Source of the DNA: Ketogulonicigenium robustum
GTDB taxonomy: Bacteria; Pseudomonadota; Alphaproteobacteria; Rhodobacterales; Rhodobacteraceae
Length of the DNA: 64,000 nucleotides
Assembly: GCF_002117445.1 (NCBI RefSeq)
Contig: NZ_CP019937.1
Span: 869,501-933,500 of the forward strand
Direction: 5' to 3'
In this document: one piece after another, positions 7,702 to 15,904 of the stretch
How the letters are laid out: every line of letters begins with the position of its first letter
How positions within the stretch are numbered: the first letter of the stretch is position 1
The notes under the pieces: generated by a model
What the model was told of the DNA's origin: nothing
Database searches by the model: none
What the model saw: only the letters and a program-made list of their open reading frames with translations
Made by a program: the position numbers and the translations under genes

Positions 7702-9099
7702 TCAGGCGACTTCCGGTAAAGCGACAGCCTCAACACAGGCGCGCATTTGCGCTGCTGAAGAGCGGGCGATGTAAGACGCGCGGGTGACGTTCTTGCGGTC
7801 AGGAACGTGGCCGATCACATCCTTGATAACGGCCTCTTGTTGCCCTGCGCGGTCTGCTGCCGTGGCGAACCATCGGCGCGCAGAATGGAAATTCACTAGA
7901 CTGCGGCGCTTCCCTTCTCGGACTTCATCGACCCCAAGCGCCTTGCGGTATCGTGCAAAGCGTTTGCTAAACGTGTCTCCAGCGTCACGCTCGGACTGCA
8001 ACTCCTCAAATAGCCAAGCCTTGCCGTCTTTGCCCGCTGTCCTACGCCGCACAATGTCCAATAGGGTCGAATGCACGGGAACAGGGCGGGCGGCGGCTTC
8101 GGTCTTCCCTTGTTGGATGTCGAAGGTTAGCCCGTCTTTGTCCTCTCTGACCTCCTCGACCCACAGGGTCAGTATCTCTGCCATCCGCATACCGGACAAC
8201 AGCGATATACGCAGGGCATCTTGAATGGCGGGTAGGTGGTCGGGGCTCATTCCTTTAGGCGGTTGGCTGTTCAGCAGCAGTGCAATCTCTTGGCCGGTGA
8301 ATGCGCGTTCCTCGTCACGACCGCCGCGCTCAGCGCGCTTGCCACGGCGCAACACCTGCTGACCATCCCAAGGCCACCCAGACGTCATAAGCTCGCCCGT
8401 GGGCAGCTTTACATGCCCCCGCGCAGCTAACCAGCGCCAATACCCGCGTAGGGCCGAAAGGTGCTTTTTTTGGGTCGCTGGGTGCATCTCGTCGATGACC
8501 TTGGACACATACGTGCCCGCCTGTTTCCGTCCGATCCTGTCAATGGTCAGGGCAGGACGTTGATCTGCGGCCCAGCGAGCAAACTGGGCAAGGCTTCCAC
8601 GCCGGTCGTTCCGTGTCTTTGCTGCGAAGTCTGCTGTCTTCAGGTAGGATTCTAGGTGCGCGTCAACGGTCTCGCGTCCGTGGAGAGCCCCCAAGAAGGC
8701 GTCGCGGTCATCTTGATCCTTGAATGCATCGACGGTTGCGTCCAGCGACCATAGGGCAGCGTCATAGGCGCTAATGGGGCTGTCTGGGTCGCCGTGATCG
8801 TCATCTTCAAGTTCAGCCAGTGTCTCGCGGTAGAGCAACCCTTGGGCGCGAGCGGTGAGCTGTGCGGTGTCTGCGGGCTTCCCTGCTAGGATGTCCTCAA
8901 AGAGCGCCGAGGTCGTTCTCTCCAGTTCGTTGCGACGGCGCTGGGCGGTCGTGAGGTCCGACGTTTCGAGGTTGATGGAGTAAGTTACTCCAAGCCCGAG
9001 AGAGGCCTGACAGCGCGCGGGAATCGCACGGCGGAACCACCAGCGATTATGCCGCAGAACGAGATAGCGCTGCCCTGCTTTTTTCGTTATTCCTGCCAC
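7702..9099 (-). CDS. int: Tyrosine recombinase / island integrase
   Basis: A 465-residue site-specific recombinase that would integrate and excise the island at tRNA-Ala. The N-terminus (WWFRRAIPARCQASLG) is a DUF6538-like arm-binding domain, then a core-binding domain (~145-235), then the catalytic domain. All catalytic residues are present: Arg305 (SGMRMAEI), Lys332 (QGKTEAA), His405 and Arg408 (FHSARRW), His431 (IGHVP), and nucleophile Tyr443 (ASYIARS). It lies 94 nt inside the right att core, with the right tandem repeats directly upstream of its start, so integrase binding to them could also autoregulate its promoter. Confidence 0.95.
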   Translation of the reverse strand: MAGITKKAGQRYLVLRHNRWWFRRAIPARCQASLGLGVTYSINLETSDLTTAQRRRNELERTTSALFEDILAGKPADTAQLTARAQGLLYRETLAELEDDDHGDPDSPISAYDAALWSLDATVDAFKDQDDRDAFLGALHGRETVDAHLESYLKTADFAAKTRNDRRGSLAQFARWAADQRPALTIDRIGRKQAGTYVSKVIDEMHPATQKKHLSALRGYWRWLAARGHVKLPTGELMTSGWPWDGQQVLRRGKRAERGGRDEERAFTGQEIALLLNSQPPKGMSPDHLPAIQDALRISLLSGMRMAEILTLWVEEVREDKDGLTFDIQQGKTEAAARPVPVHSTLLDIVRRRTAGKDGKAWLFEELQSERDAGDTFSKRFARYRKALGVDEVREGKRRSLVNFHSARRWFATAADRAGQQEAVIKDVIGHVPDRKNVTRASYIARSSAAQMRACVEAVALPEVA

Positions 9100-9107
9100 T
9101 GTTGCAC

Positions 9108-9133
9108 CATTCTAACCAGCCATTCTGACCAGT
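9108..9133 (+). repeat. Right tandem 13-nt repeats (putative integrase arm sites)
   Basis: CATTCTAACCAGC followed directly by CATTCTGACCAGT, differing from the left pair at only two positions over 26 nt. The pair lies between the integrase start (9099) and the right att core. Confidence 0.7.
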
Positions 9134-9192
9134 TTTATCTATGCAACTTACTGATACTAAGCAATAACATATAGTTAGATGCCGTTGGTGTA

Positions 9193-9212
9193 GATCCTCC
9201 TCGGCTCCACCA
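9193..9212 (+). repeat. attR core
   Basis: GATCCTCCTCGGCTCCACCA repeats the tRNA-Ala 3' end with one mismatch. No other part of a tRNA is present here, so it is the displaced end of the original target or the element's own core. Confidence 0.85.
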
Positions 9213-9310
9213 AGTAATATCACATAAAGCATTGAAATTAAACACATTTATGTGTCGTATGGTTTGATCTATACCACAATTTATCCCACATCTTGCAGCG
9301 GATGCCCTAA

Positions 9311-10134
9311 GCTCAGAACTCGTTCTTGATCATAGCCAGAACAGGACGGTTGCGGCGAGGATGATGGCGGAGAAGAAGGTCTCTGGACACCGGCCGTGTC
9401 GGGTCGCCACGCGCCGCCAGTCCTTGAGGTGGCCGAACATGATCTCGATGCGCTTGCGCCTCTTGTCATATTTGACGGCCTTTTTGCGGGACTTCCGGCT
9501 TGGGATGTAGGCCTTTATCCCCTTGTCTTTCAATGCATTTCTGAACCAATTGACATCTTAACCTCGATCGCCGAGCAGCCATCCTGCCTTCGTCCGGCTG
9601 CCGATCAGTGGCGCCGCGCCAGTATAGTCGCTGACCTGTCCAGCCGACATGAGGAACCCGATCGGGCGCCCCTTGGCATCAGCAACCGCGAACAGTTTTG
9701 TGTTCATGCCGCCTTTAGTGCGCCCGATCTGGTGCCCGCGCCCCCTTTTTCACCCCAAGGCTTGATGCCGTGCGGTGCGCCTTCAAATACGTCGTGTCGA
9801 TCATGATCGTCTCGTGCTCGGCGCGCTCAGTGGCAAGCCCACCAGGATCCGGGCGAAGACCCCGTTGTCACTCCATCGCTTCCACCGGTTGTAAAGGGTC
9901 TTCGCCGGCCACATTCTTTCGGCGCATCGCACCAACGCAACCTACTGCAATTGATGAAGATTATGCCACTGAGGACGCGACGATCCTCCACGCGGGGCTT
10001 GCTATGGCTCTTGGGTAAGAACGGCGCAAGGCGCGCCATCTGAGTATCGCTCAGCCAGTAAAGATTGCTCATCGATCAGGTCTCCGCGCGGAGCCTGAAT
10101 CAAGCCAAAATCCCGAAATCAATGGGTCCTGAGC
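9311..10134 (-). mobile_element. IS5-family insertion sequence, decayed (~824 bp)
   Basis: Terminal inverted repeats begin GCTCAGAACTCGTT at the left and, read inward from the right, GCTCAGGACCCATT (11 of 14 match). The element is flanked by CTAA on both sides (9307-9310 and 10135-10138), a likely target duplication. Length and encoded protein fit the IS427-like group of IS5. The transposase frame is broken, so this copy should be immobile by itself. It lies about 100 bp outside the island's right end. Confidence 0.8.
9330..10072 (-). pseudogene. IS5-family transposase, frameshifted and interrupted
   Basis: The N-terminal part (from ATG 10072) reads MSNLYWLSDTQMARLAPF, with the typical RRVLSGIIFIN and LRWCDAPKE. 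The C-terminal part (9330-9533) reads RKRIEIMFGHLKDWRRVATR and ends TVLFWL, as in intact relatives. Between them the frame shifts more than once, and the DRGYD catalytic region carries a TAA in place of the Tyr codon near 9560. It is therefore a pseudogene with all domains recognisable. Confidence 0.88.
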
Positions 10135-10240
10135 CTAAAAATCGTAAACAGTTCTTCATTTATTTGAAATATGGAAGCAAAGACGCTGCAGTGTGGTGTT
10201 AACATGCGGCCTGTTTGCTGTGTTCGTGAGTCGTGGATGA

Positions 10241-10864
10241 TTAGCGCAGCAGCGCCAGCTCGATCTGGATCAGATTGGCCCGATAGCTGACAGTCACCGT
10301 CACAAGCGTGACGAAGGCGATCAACGCGATACATCGGCCTATGGGGGCGGATTTCATCCAGATCGGCTGGCCGCGCCACAACCACAGGTGGCCCATTAGG
10401 AACGGCGGGATGGGCAGCAGGTTGAAGGCGACATACCAAAAAACAGTGCGGCGGAATGCGTCGATTAACGCCATGGTGACATAGGCGGGCATCGCGCCGG
10501 GGAACGTGTGCGCGATGAGGGGGCGCAGGTGCATCAGCGACTGCGCAAACAGCGCCAGCAGCGCCAAGCTGATGAGTAATAGCGGCAGCAGCGATACTGC
10601 GCCGCCCCGCAATGCGCGGGGGGTGATCTGCATGGGCCGTATCCAGCCGATCTGGGTAAAGGTGATGGAAAGCAGGCTGATCGGGCTGGCGGCGCGTGTT
10701 GGTGAAAGTGTCAGTCGGCCATCTTGGCGGGGTCCGCGATCGCCGGCCAACCATGTCAGCGCCGCAAGGATCCAGCTGTGCAGGGTCACAGTGACGACAC
10801 CGACCAGCACCGCATATGCGATGGTCTGCGGGCTTTGGCTGTAGAAGGTAAAGGGGTTGATCAT
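10241..10864 (-). CDS. M50/site-2-protease-like membrane protein lacking metal ligands
   Basis: A 207-residue polytopic membrane protein, last of a four-gene operon; its ATG overlaps the stop of the upstream binding-protein gene (ATGA). The order of segments follows bacterial site-2 protease homologues: a first helix, then LAGDRGPRQDGRLTLSPTR (family GD-x-A-GRLTLNP), then IGWIRPMQITPR (family FGWAKPVPVNP), then NLLPIPPF. The zinc motif HExxH is replaced by HSWIL and the NLLPIPPLDG Asp is lost (FLMG). It should not be a zinc protease; a scaffold or transporter-partner role is inference. Downstream it is followed by the IS end. Confidence 0.75.
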   Translation of the reverse strand: MINPFTFYSQSPQTIAYAVLVGVVTVTLHSWILAALTWLAGDRGPRQDGRLTLSPTRAASPISLLSITFTQIGWIRPMQITPRALRGGAVSLLPLLLISLALLALFAQSLMHLRPLIAHTFPGAMPAYVTMALIDAFRRTVFWYVAFNLLPIPPFLMGHLWLWRGQPIWMKSAPIGRCIALIAFVTLVTVTVSYRANLIQIELALLR

Positions 10865-11667
10865 GTGGCGTCCTCGGGCAGGGGCGCGTAGCCGTAGCGC
10901 TCGGCGATTGCATCAATCTCGCCGCTGTCCTGCATGTCGCGAAGGGCGGCGCTGATCGCGCGTTTCAGGGTCAGATCGCCTTTCCAGAACCCCATCGCGA
11001 TGGAATCGCGGCGCACATTGGGGACAAGCGAGACTGTCAGGTCGGGCTGATCGCCAAGGCCCGCGGCCAGAATCGCGTCGGTCACCACCATGTCCAGCTG
11101 GCCCTGTCGCAGCGCGGCGATAGCGCCTGCCAGTTGGGGCTGCCCGACGATGGTCGCCGCGCCATTTTCGCGCAGCGCGCGGCTGAGCTCTAGCCGGTCG
11201 CGCCCCAGCGAACCGACGAAGACGCCCACACGGGCACCTTCCACTGTTTGCGCGGGGTCGCGCACAAGGCTGACCCAGCCGCTTTGCAGATAGGGGGCGC
11301 TCATATCCAAAAAGGTGCGCATGGTCGTGCTGTCGACCAGCCCGCCGATGATGATGCTGCAACTGGCGCGGTTCAACTTCCACGCGGCGGGGTTCATGTC
11401 GCGGCCGATGGCGGCGTTGGTGTTGAACGCGGCGCGCACGCCCAACCGCGCGGCGACGGATTGCAACAATTCGATCTCGATCCCCGGCGCGGCGGCTGTG
11501 CCGGTCACGAAGGGTGGGTAGCTTTGCGGCGTGCAGACGCGCAGCACGCCCTGTTTCTGAACCTGCTGCAGCGCGGTGTCGGGCGGCAGCAGGTTGACCG
11601 CCGAAAACAGCCCCAGAACCAATGCGATCATGCCCATGTCGCGTGCGTGGCGGCGAAGAAAGCCCAT
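10861..11667 (-). CDS. Periplasmic substrate-binding protein of quinoprotein-associated ABC system
   Basis: A 268-residue family-3-type solute-binding protein. Start chosen at ATG 11667 (MGFLRRHARDMGM), which overlaps the permease stop and has AAAAGGTG upstream. A single N-terminal hydrophobic segment (MIALVLGLFSAVNLL) is a signal or anchor. The body shows the fold's hallmarks: GVLRVCTPQSYPPF, GIEIELLQSVAARLG, and a late GFWKGDLTLKRAISAALRDM segment. It lies between permease and M50-like genes. It may sense or deliver the alcohol, sugar or cofactor used by the divergent PQQ dehydrogenase; the ligand is unknown. Confidence 0.85.
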   Translation of the reverse strand: MGFLRRHARDMGMIALVLGLFSAVNLLPPDTALQQVQKQGVLRVCTPQSYPPFVTGTAAAPGIEIELLQSVAARLGVRAAFNTNAAIGRDMNPAAWKLNRASCSIIIGGLVDSTTMRTFLDMSAPYLQSGWVSLVRDPAQTVEGARVGVFVGSLGRDRLELSRALRENGAATIVGQPQLAGAIAALRQGQLDMVVTDAILAAGLGDQPDLTVSLVPNVRRDSIAMGFWKGDLTLKRAISAALRDMQDSGEIDAIAERYGYAPLPEDAT

Positions 11668-11668
11668 G

Positions 11669-12481
11669 CTACACCTTTTGAATGCGCAAAAAGCGCAGCA
11701 GCGCCAAGCCAAAGAATATCGCCGCACAAATCGCGATCATCACCGCGCTGCCTTTCAGGCTGAAGCTGTGAAAGCCGATGAAGATGCCGCGCAGCAGGTC
11801 GTTCACGTAGGTGATCGGATTCATCGACACCAGAATGACCATCCATTCGGGGTAGAGGGCCTTGGCCTGCGCCGCCCCCAGCGCTGGGTCGATGGGAAAC
11901 ATGGCGTTCGATGTGAAATACAGCGGTAGTAGCACGGCATTCGAAAACAGGCCGAAGCCTTCAAAGCTGCTCGTACGCGTGGCAAGAAAAATGGCAAAGC
12001 AGCTCATCGCGAAGGCGAAGGCCGCCATTGCGCCAAGGCCCGTCAGCACCTGCGTTGCCGTCAGCGATACATCGACAATCGGCGCCAGCAGCAGCACGAT
12101 TGCGCCTTGCAATGTGGCGATTGTCGTGCTGCCCAATGCTTTGGCGAACATGATGGTGCCGCGCGCGCGCGGGCTGGTAGCCAGATGCTGGGCAAAGCCG
12201 TATTCGCGGTCGGCAATTACCGTCATCGCGGCTTGCATGGCGCCGAACATAATATTCAGCGAGATAACCGCGGGAAAGATGAACTGCAGGTAGGTATAAG
12301 GCACGGCAAAGCGGATCTGCCCAAAGCTTTCGGCGCGAAAGTAGGGCCCAAGGCCGATGCCCATGATGACGACCCACAGCAAGGGCCGGCTGATGCACCC
12401 CACCAGCAGCGCGCGGTCACGCAGGAATTTCTGGACGTCGCGCTTCCAGATGGCGTGGATGGCCTGCAAGGTGTCGATCAT
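11669..12481 (-). CDS. ABC-2-type permease, quinoprotein-associated
   Basis: A 270-residue inner-membrane permease with about six spans. The segments ISRPLLWVVIMGIGLG, MFGAMQAAMTVIADREYGFAQHLATSPRARG and MFPIDPALG are those of ABC-2 exporters, and the family resembles the PedC-type permeases found with PQQ-dependent alcohol dehydrogenases. The start at ATG 12481 overlaps the ATPase stop (ATGA), and its stop overlaps the binding-protein start, so the genes are translationally coupled. ABC-2 permeases are usually exporters, which sits oddly with a periplasmic binding protein; the direction of transport is open. Confidence 0.85.
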   Translation of the reverse strand: MIDTLQAIHAIWKRDVQKFLRDRALLVGCISRPLLWVVIMGIGLGPYFRAESFGQIRFAVPYTYLQFIFPAVISLNIMFGAMQAAMTVIADREYGFAQHLATSPRARGTIMFAKALGSTTIATLQGAIVLLLAPIVDVSLTATQVLTGLGAMAAFAFAMSCFAIFLATRTSSFEGFGLFSNAVLLPLYFTSNAMFPIDPALGAAQAKALYPEWMVILVSMNPITYVNDLLRGIFIGFHSFSLKGSAVMIAICAAIFFGLALLRFLRIQKV

Positions 12482-13401
12482 GCCGATACCCCCGGGTTTA
12501 CGCCTTCGGTCGCGCTGATGATCGCCCGCTCCAGCGGGGCGCGGCCAGCGGCGACCTTGGCGCCATAGCGCGCGATTGCGGCAAGGTCGGCAGGGGCGGC
12601 GCTGGTCGTGGTTAGCAGCACGTCGCCTGTGGCGGCGTCCAACGTGGCATCGTGCAGGGCGACCAGAAGTGCGGCGCGCGCGGCCGAATCTGTCGGTGTG
12701 ATGCGGTAGTGCTGCCCACCAAATTTGTCCAACAGCGCATCGGTCTGCCAAATGCCGTGCAACTTGCCCCCGTGCATGATGCAGGCGCGTTCGCTTTGGG
12801 CGACTTCCTCGATGAAGTGGGATGTCATAATGACGCTTACGTTCTGGGCATTACGCCGCGCCGCGATTTGATCCCAGATCTGTTGACGCGAATGTGCATC
12901 AATCCCTGCGGTCGCCTCGTCAAGGATCAGCACTGCCGGCTCGTGCAGCAGGGCGCGGGCGACTTCGACGCGCCGCTTTTGCCCTGTGGATAGGGTGCCG
13001 ACGATGCGGTCGGCCAGCGGTTCAAACTGCGTCAGCGCCGCATCAATTGCGGCTTTGCGGCGCGGCCCGCGCAGCCCTTGCAGTGCTGCGGCGAACAGCA
13101 GGTTCTCCAAAACGCTCAGGCGGGCATCAAGGCTGCCCGATTGCGGTACGAATCCCAGATGCTGCCGCGCGCGGCCCACGGGGCGCATTTTGCCCTGAAA
13201 ATGGAAGAACGCTTTGCCGAAGTCTGGCCGCAGTAAACTGGCCAGCACCTTGATCAATGTGCTTTTGCCCGCCCCGTTGCGCCCCAAAATGCTGAACCAT
13301 TCGCCCTGCGCGATCTGCAAAGACACCCGATCAAGTGCGACGTTCCGGCCAAACTCTACCGTGACCGCATCCAGCGTGAACAATTGGCTGCGACCCGTCA
13401 T
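12478..13401 (-). CDS. ABC transporter ATP-binding protein, quinoprotein-associated
   Basis: A 307-residue ATPase energising the adjacent permease. Walker A GRNGAGKST, Q-loop FVPQSG, signature LSTGQKRR, Walker B AVLILDEATAGID and switch His in MTSHFIEE are all present. The signature variant STGQ and the segment VENLLFAAALQGL are characteristic of PQQ-system ABC ATPases. About 90 C-terminal residues follow the ATPase core and have no recognised motif. Start taken at ATG 13401 (MTGRSQLF); an upstream in-frame TTG at 13425 is possible but less likely. First gene of the operon, divergent from the dehydrogenase. Confidence 0.9.
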   Translation of the reverse strand: MTGRSQLFTLDAVTVEFGRNVALDRVSLQIAQGEWFSILGRNGAGKSTLIKVLASLLRPDFGKAFFHFQGKMRPVGRARQHLGFVPQSGSLDARLSVLENLLFAAALQGLRGPRRKAAIDAALTQFEPLADRIVGTLSTGQKRRVEVARALLHEPAVLILDEATAGIDAHSRQQIWDQIAARRNAQNVSVIMTSHFIEEVAQSERACIMHGGKLHGIWQTDALLDKFGGQHYRITPTDSAARAALLVALHDATLDAATGDVLLTTTSAAPADLAAIARYGAKVAAGRAPLERAIISATEGVNPGVSA

Positions 13402-13760
13402 AGCCGCGCACCGCGCAACCGGCAAAATGCATGGGCGGGCACCCGTCGGCGGGGTTTTGATACTTGGTATTTCTCAATGAATTTCATATGATGCGTCGGA
13501 AAGAAGCGGTGCTACTTTCCCTTACGTTCCTGTGGGCCGATCGGGTTAAACTGCGGGAACAAGCAAAAATTCCTGATTGCTTTATCTGGGCTTCGTGATA
13601 GCGACAAAAGGCGCCATTGACGAATCTTAATATCACGACGGGTACGTTCAATGCGCATGAGTCGCAACCTGTCGTCCTCCCCCGGCAGGTTGATTTGTTC
13701 CAGCAACACTCCGTCACGCTACGCGCGGCGGGGTATACGTTAGATAGAGGACGGAACGCC
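13402..13760. other. Divergent regulatory region of the quinoprotein locus
   Basis: About 360 nt separate the ABC operon (left, minus) from the PQQ dehydrogenase (right, plus). It should contain both promoters; I see no unambiguous sigma-70 pair. The frame of the dehydrogenase stays open upstream to 13617, but the ribosome site and signal peptide point to GTG 13761. Confidence 0.5.
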
Positions 13761-15845
13761 GTGAAATCTTCATTCCTTTTGCGTGCCAGCGCTGCCATCG
13801 TGCCGATGGTTGTTGCCGCCGGCGCTGCGCAAGCGGCAGATGGTTTCTTTACCGCCGAGCAGGTTGCAAACGGTAAAGAACTGTATGACGCACGCTGCAG
13901 CGTCTGCCACGCCCAAAGCATTCGTGACAGCTACGCGAACTCCAGCGCGACTGCTGCCCTTATTGTTGAATCGATCGTCTCGAACGGTATGCCGCTGGAT
14001 AACCCCGGTGGTCTGCCCGCGCAGGACTATGTCGATATTGCCGGCTACATTCTGAACCACAACGGCATGGCCCTGGGCGATGAAGTTCTGGCCGGTTCGG
14101 CAGCGGTGCAAGTTGCCGCCATTGGTGCCGACCCCGCAGACATCGCCAATGTCGTTCTGGAAGAAGTCGTCGACGACACGCCCCAGCGCGAATACTCGCC
14201 CGTCACGTCGGAAATGATCCTGGATCCGAACCCGGCTGAATGGCTGCAATGGCGCCGCACGGTCGACAACCAAGGTCACAGCCCGCTGGACCTGATCAAC
14301 CGTGACACGGTTGGCGATCTGGAACTGGCTTGGGCCTACCCGATGGGCGTCCCCGGCCTGCAGGAAGTGGCCCCGATCGTTCACGACGGCATCATGTTCC
14401 TTGCGACGAACCAGAACAACGTGATGGCTGTCGATGCCGTCACCGGTGACACCATTTGGATGTACACCCACCAGCGCCCCGAATTCGAAGGCGCCTACCA
14501 CAGCCGCCAAGCCGAACGTCAAAAGAACTCGGTCGCCCTTTGGGACGACAGCGTCATTCTGACGACGGTTGACGGCAAGCTGATCTCGCTGAACGCCCTG
14601 ACCGGTCAAAAGGAATGGGAATTCCAGGTCATGGATTGGGAAAAAGGCTACAGCTACACGGCTGGCCCTCTGATCGCTGACGGCAAGATCTTCACTGGCA
14701 CCTCGGGCTGCTCGATCGCGGGCACCAACGGCGGCTGCTACATCACCGCCCACAACGCCGACACCGGCGAAGAAATCTGGCGCTTCAACACCATCGACGA
14801 TCCGAACAACCCGCTGGTTGACGAATCGTGGGGTGGCGTTCCGGCTGAAAACCGTTGGGGTGCGACGCCGTGGGCGACCGCGTCCTACGATGCCGAGCTG
14901 AACATGGTCTACTACGGTACCGGCATGCCGATCCCGTATTCGGAACATACCCGTGGTACCGGCGAGGGTTCGGCCCTCTACACCAACTCGACCCTGGCGC
15001 TGGACGCCGACACGGGCGAGCTGAAGTGGTACTACCAGCACATGCCGCGCGACAACTACGATCTCGACTCGCCGTTTGAGCGGATCATCATCGAAGAAGA
15101 AATCGATGGCGAAATGCGCAAGCTGGTCGTCTCGACCCCCGGCAAGAACGGCATCACCTTCGCGCTGGACGCGGCAACGGGTGAATTCGTTTGGTCGAAG
15201 GAAACGATCTACCAGAACGTCATCGACAGCATCGACCAAGAAACCGGCGAGATCACGCTGAACCTCGACACCATTCCGAGCGAAATCGGTGAAGAAAAGC
15301 TGTTCTGCCCGACCTTCAACGGTGGCCGTCTGTGGCAGGCAACTGCTTACAGCCCCGACACCGGCATGTTCTACCTGCCGGCTGCGAACCTGTGCCAAAC
15401 CATCACCCCGCTGGCCTTTGAAATGGCCGCGTCGGGCGAGACCATGGGCATGGCCAACACCGGCCCGCAACAGCTGGCCCCCGGCCACGACAACGTCGGT
15501 TCGCTGTTCGCCCTGAACGTGGTTGACGGTTCGGACGCCTTCGAAGTCGAGCAGCCCGCTCGCTTCTCGTCGTCGGTTCTGGCAACTGGTGGCGGCCTGA
15601 TCTTCGTTGGCGATGCCAACCGTTGGGTCTACGCGATGAACGACGAAACCGGTGAAGTCCTCTGGAGCCAGCGTCTGCATGCTCCGATCGGTGGCTACCC
15701 GATGACCTACGAAATCGACGGCGTGCAATACGTCGCCATTCCGGCAGGCCAATCGGCAACCACCCAAGTGGCCCTGACCCCGGGTATGAGCCTGCCGCCG
15801 ATCACCGGCGCCAACATGCTCTACATTTTCCGTCTGCCGTCGTAA
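13761..15845 (+). CDS. PQQ-dependent dehydrogenase with N-terminal cytochrome c domain
   Basis: A 694-residue periplasmic quinohaemoprotein. GTG 13761 follows AGAGGACG and starts MKSSFLLRASAAIVP with a signal peptide cleaved near AQA-AD. Residues 27-110 are a cytochrome c domain with haem motif CSVCH (46-50) and a candidate Met ligand in SNGMPLD. From ~145 on is the eight-bladed PQQ beta-propeller: repeated W-motif segments (ATNQNNVMAVDAVTGDTIWMY, LDADTGELKWYYQ) and the DNYDLDSPFE region that in relatives holds the catalytic Asp. It oxidises an alcohol, polyol or sugar and passes electrons through haem c. The haem-first order is less common than the C-terminal haem of ethanol dehydrogenases and recalls polyvinyl-alcohol dehydrogenases. 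Substrate not deducible. Confidence 0.92.
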   Translation: MKSSFLLRASAAIVPMVVAAGAAQAADGFFTAEQVANGKELYDARCSVCHAQSIRDSYANSSATAALIVESIVSNGMPLDNPGGLPAQDYVDIAGYILNHNGMALGDEVLAGSAAVQVAAIGADPADIANVVLEEVVDDTPQREYSPVTSEMILDPNPAEWLQWRRTVDNQGHSPLDLINRDTVGDLELAWAYPMGVPGLQEVAPIVHDGIMFLATNQNNVMAVDAVTGDTIWMYTHQRPEFEGAYHSRQAERQKNSVALWDDSVILTTVDGKLISLNALTGQKEWEFQVMDWEKGYSYTAGPLIADGKIFTGTSGCSIAGTNGGCYITAHNADTGEEIWRFNTIDDPNNPLVDESWGGVPAENRWGATPWATASYDAELNMVYYGTGMPIPYSEHTRGTGEGSALYTNSTLALDADTGELKWYYQHMPRDNYDLDSPFERIIIEEEIDGEMRKLVVSTPGKNGITFALDAATGEFVWSKETIYQNVIDSIDQETGEITLNLDTIPSEIGEEKLFCPTFNGGRLWQATAYSPDTGMFYLPAANLCQTITPLAFEMAASGETMGMANTGPQQLAPGHDNVGSLFALNVVDGSDAFEVEQPARFSSSVLATGGGLIFVGDANRWVYAMNDETGEVLWSQRLHAPIGGYPMTYEIDGVQYVAIPAGQSATTQVALTPGMSLPPITGANMLYIFRLPS

Positions 15846-15853
15846 AAGAAACC

Positions 15854-15883
15854 GTCTGCACCGGCCATCTGGTCGGTGCAGAC
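15854..15883 (+). terminator. Perfect 10-bp hairpin between dehydrogenase and binding-protein genes
   Basis: Arms GTCTGCACCG (15854-15863) and CGGTGCAGAC (15874-15883) with a 10-nt loop, followed by CCTTATT rather than a T-run. It probably stabilises the highly expressed upstream message or partially terminates, giving less of the downstream product. Confidence 0.55.
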
Positions 15884-15904
15884 CCTTATTCGAAAGTGCC
15901 TGCC

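Noticed and set aside
13617-13760. N-terminal extension of the PQQ dehydrogenase from TTG 13617
   Set aside because: The signal peptide begins at GTG 13761 with a good ribosome site; upstream residues do not resemble a leader.
13770-15767. Long open frame (665 codons) on the minus strand
   Set aside because: Exact antisense of the PQQ dehydrogenase; product is low-complexity Arg/Val/Asp and has no domain. A by-product of high-GC codon bias.
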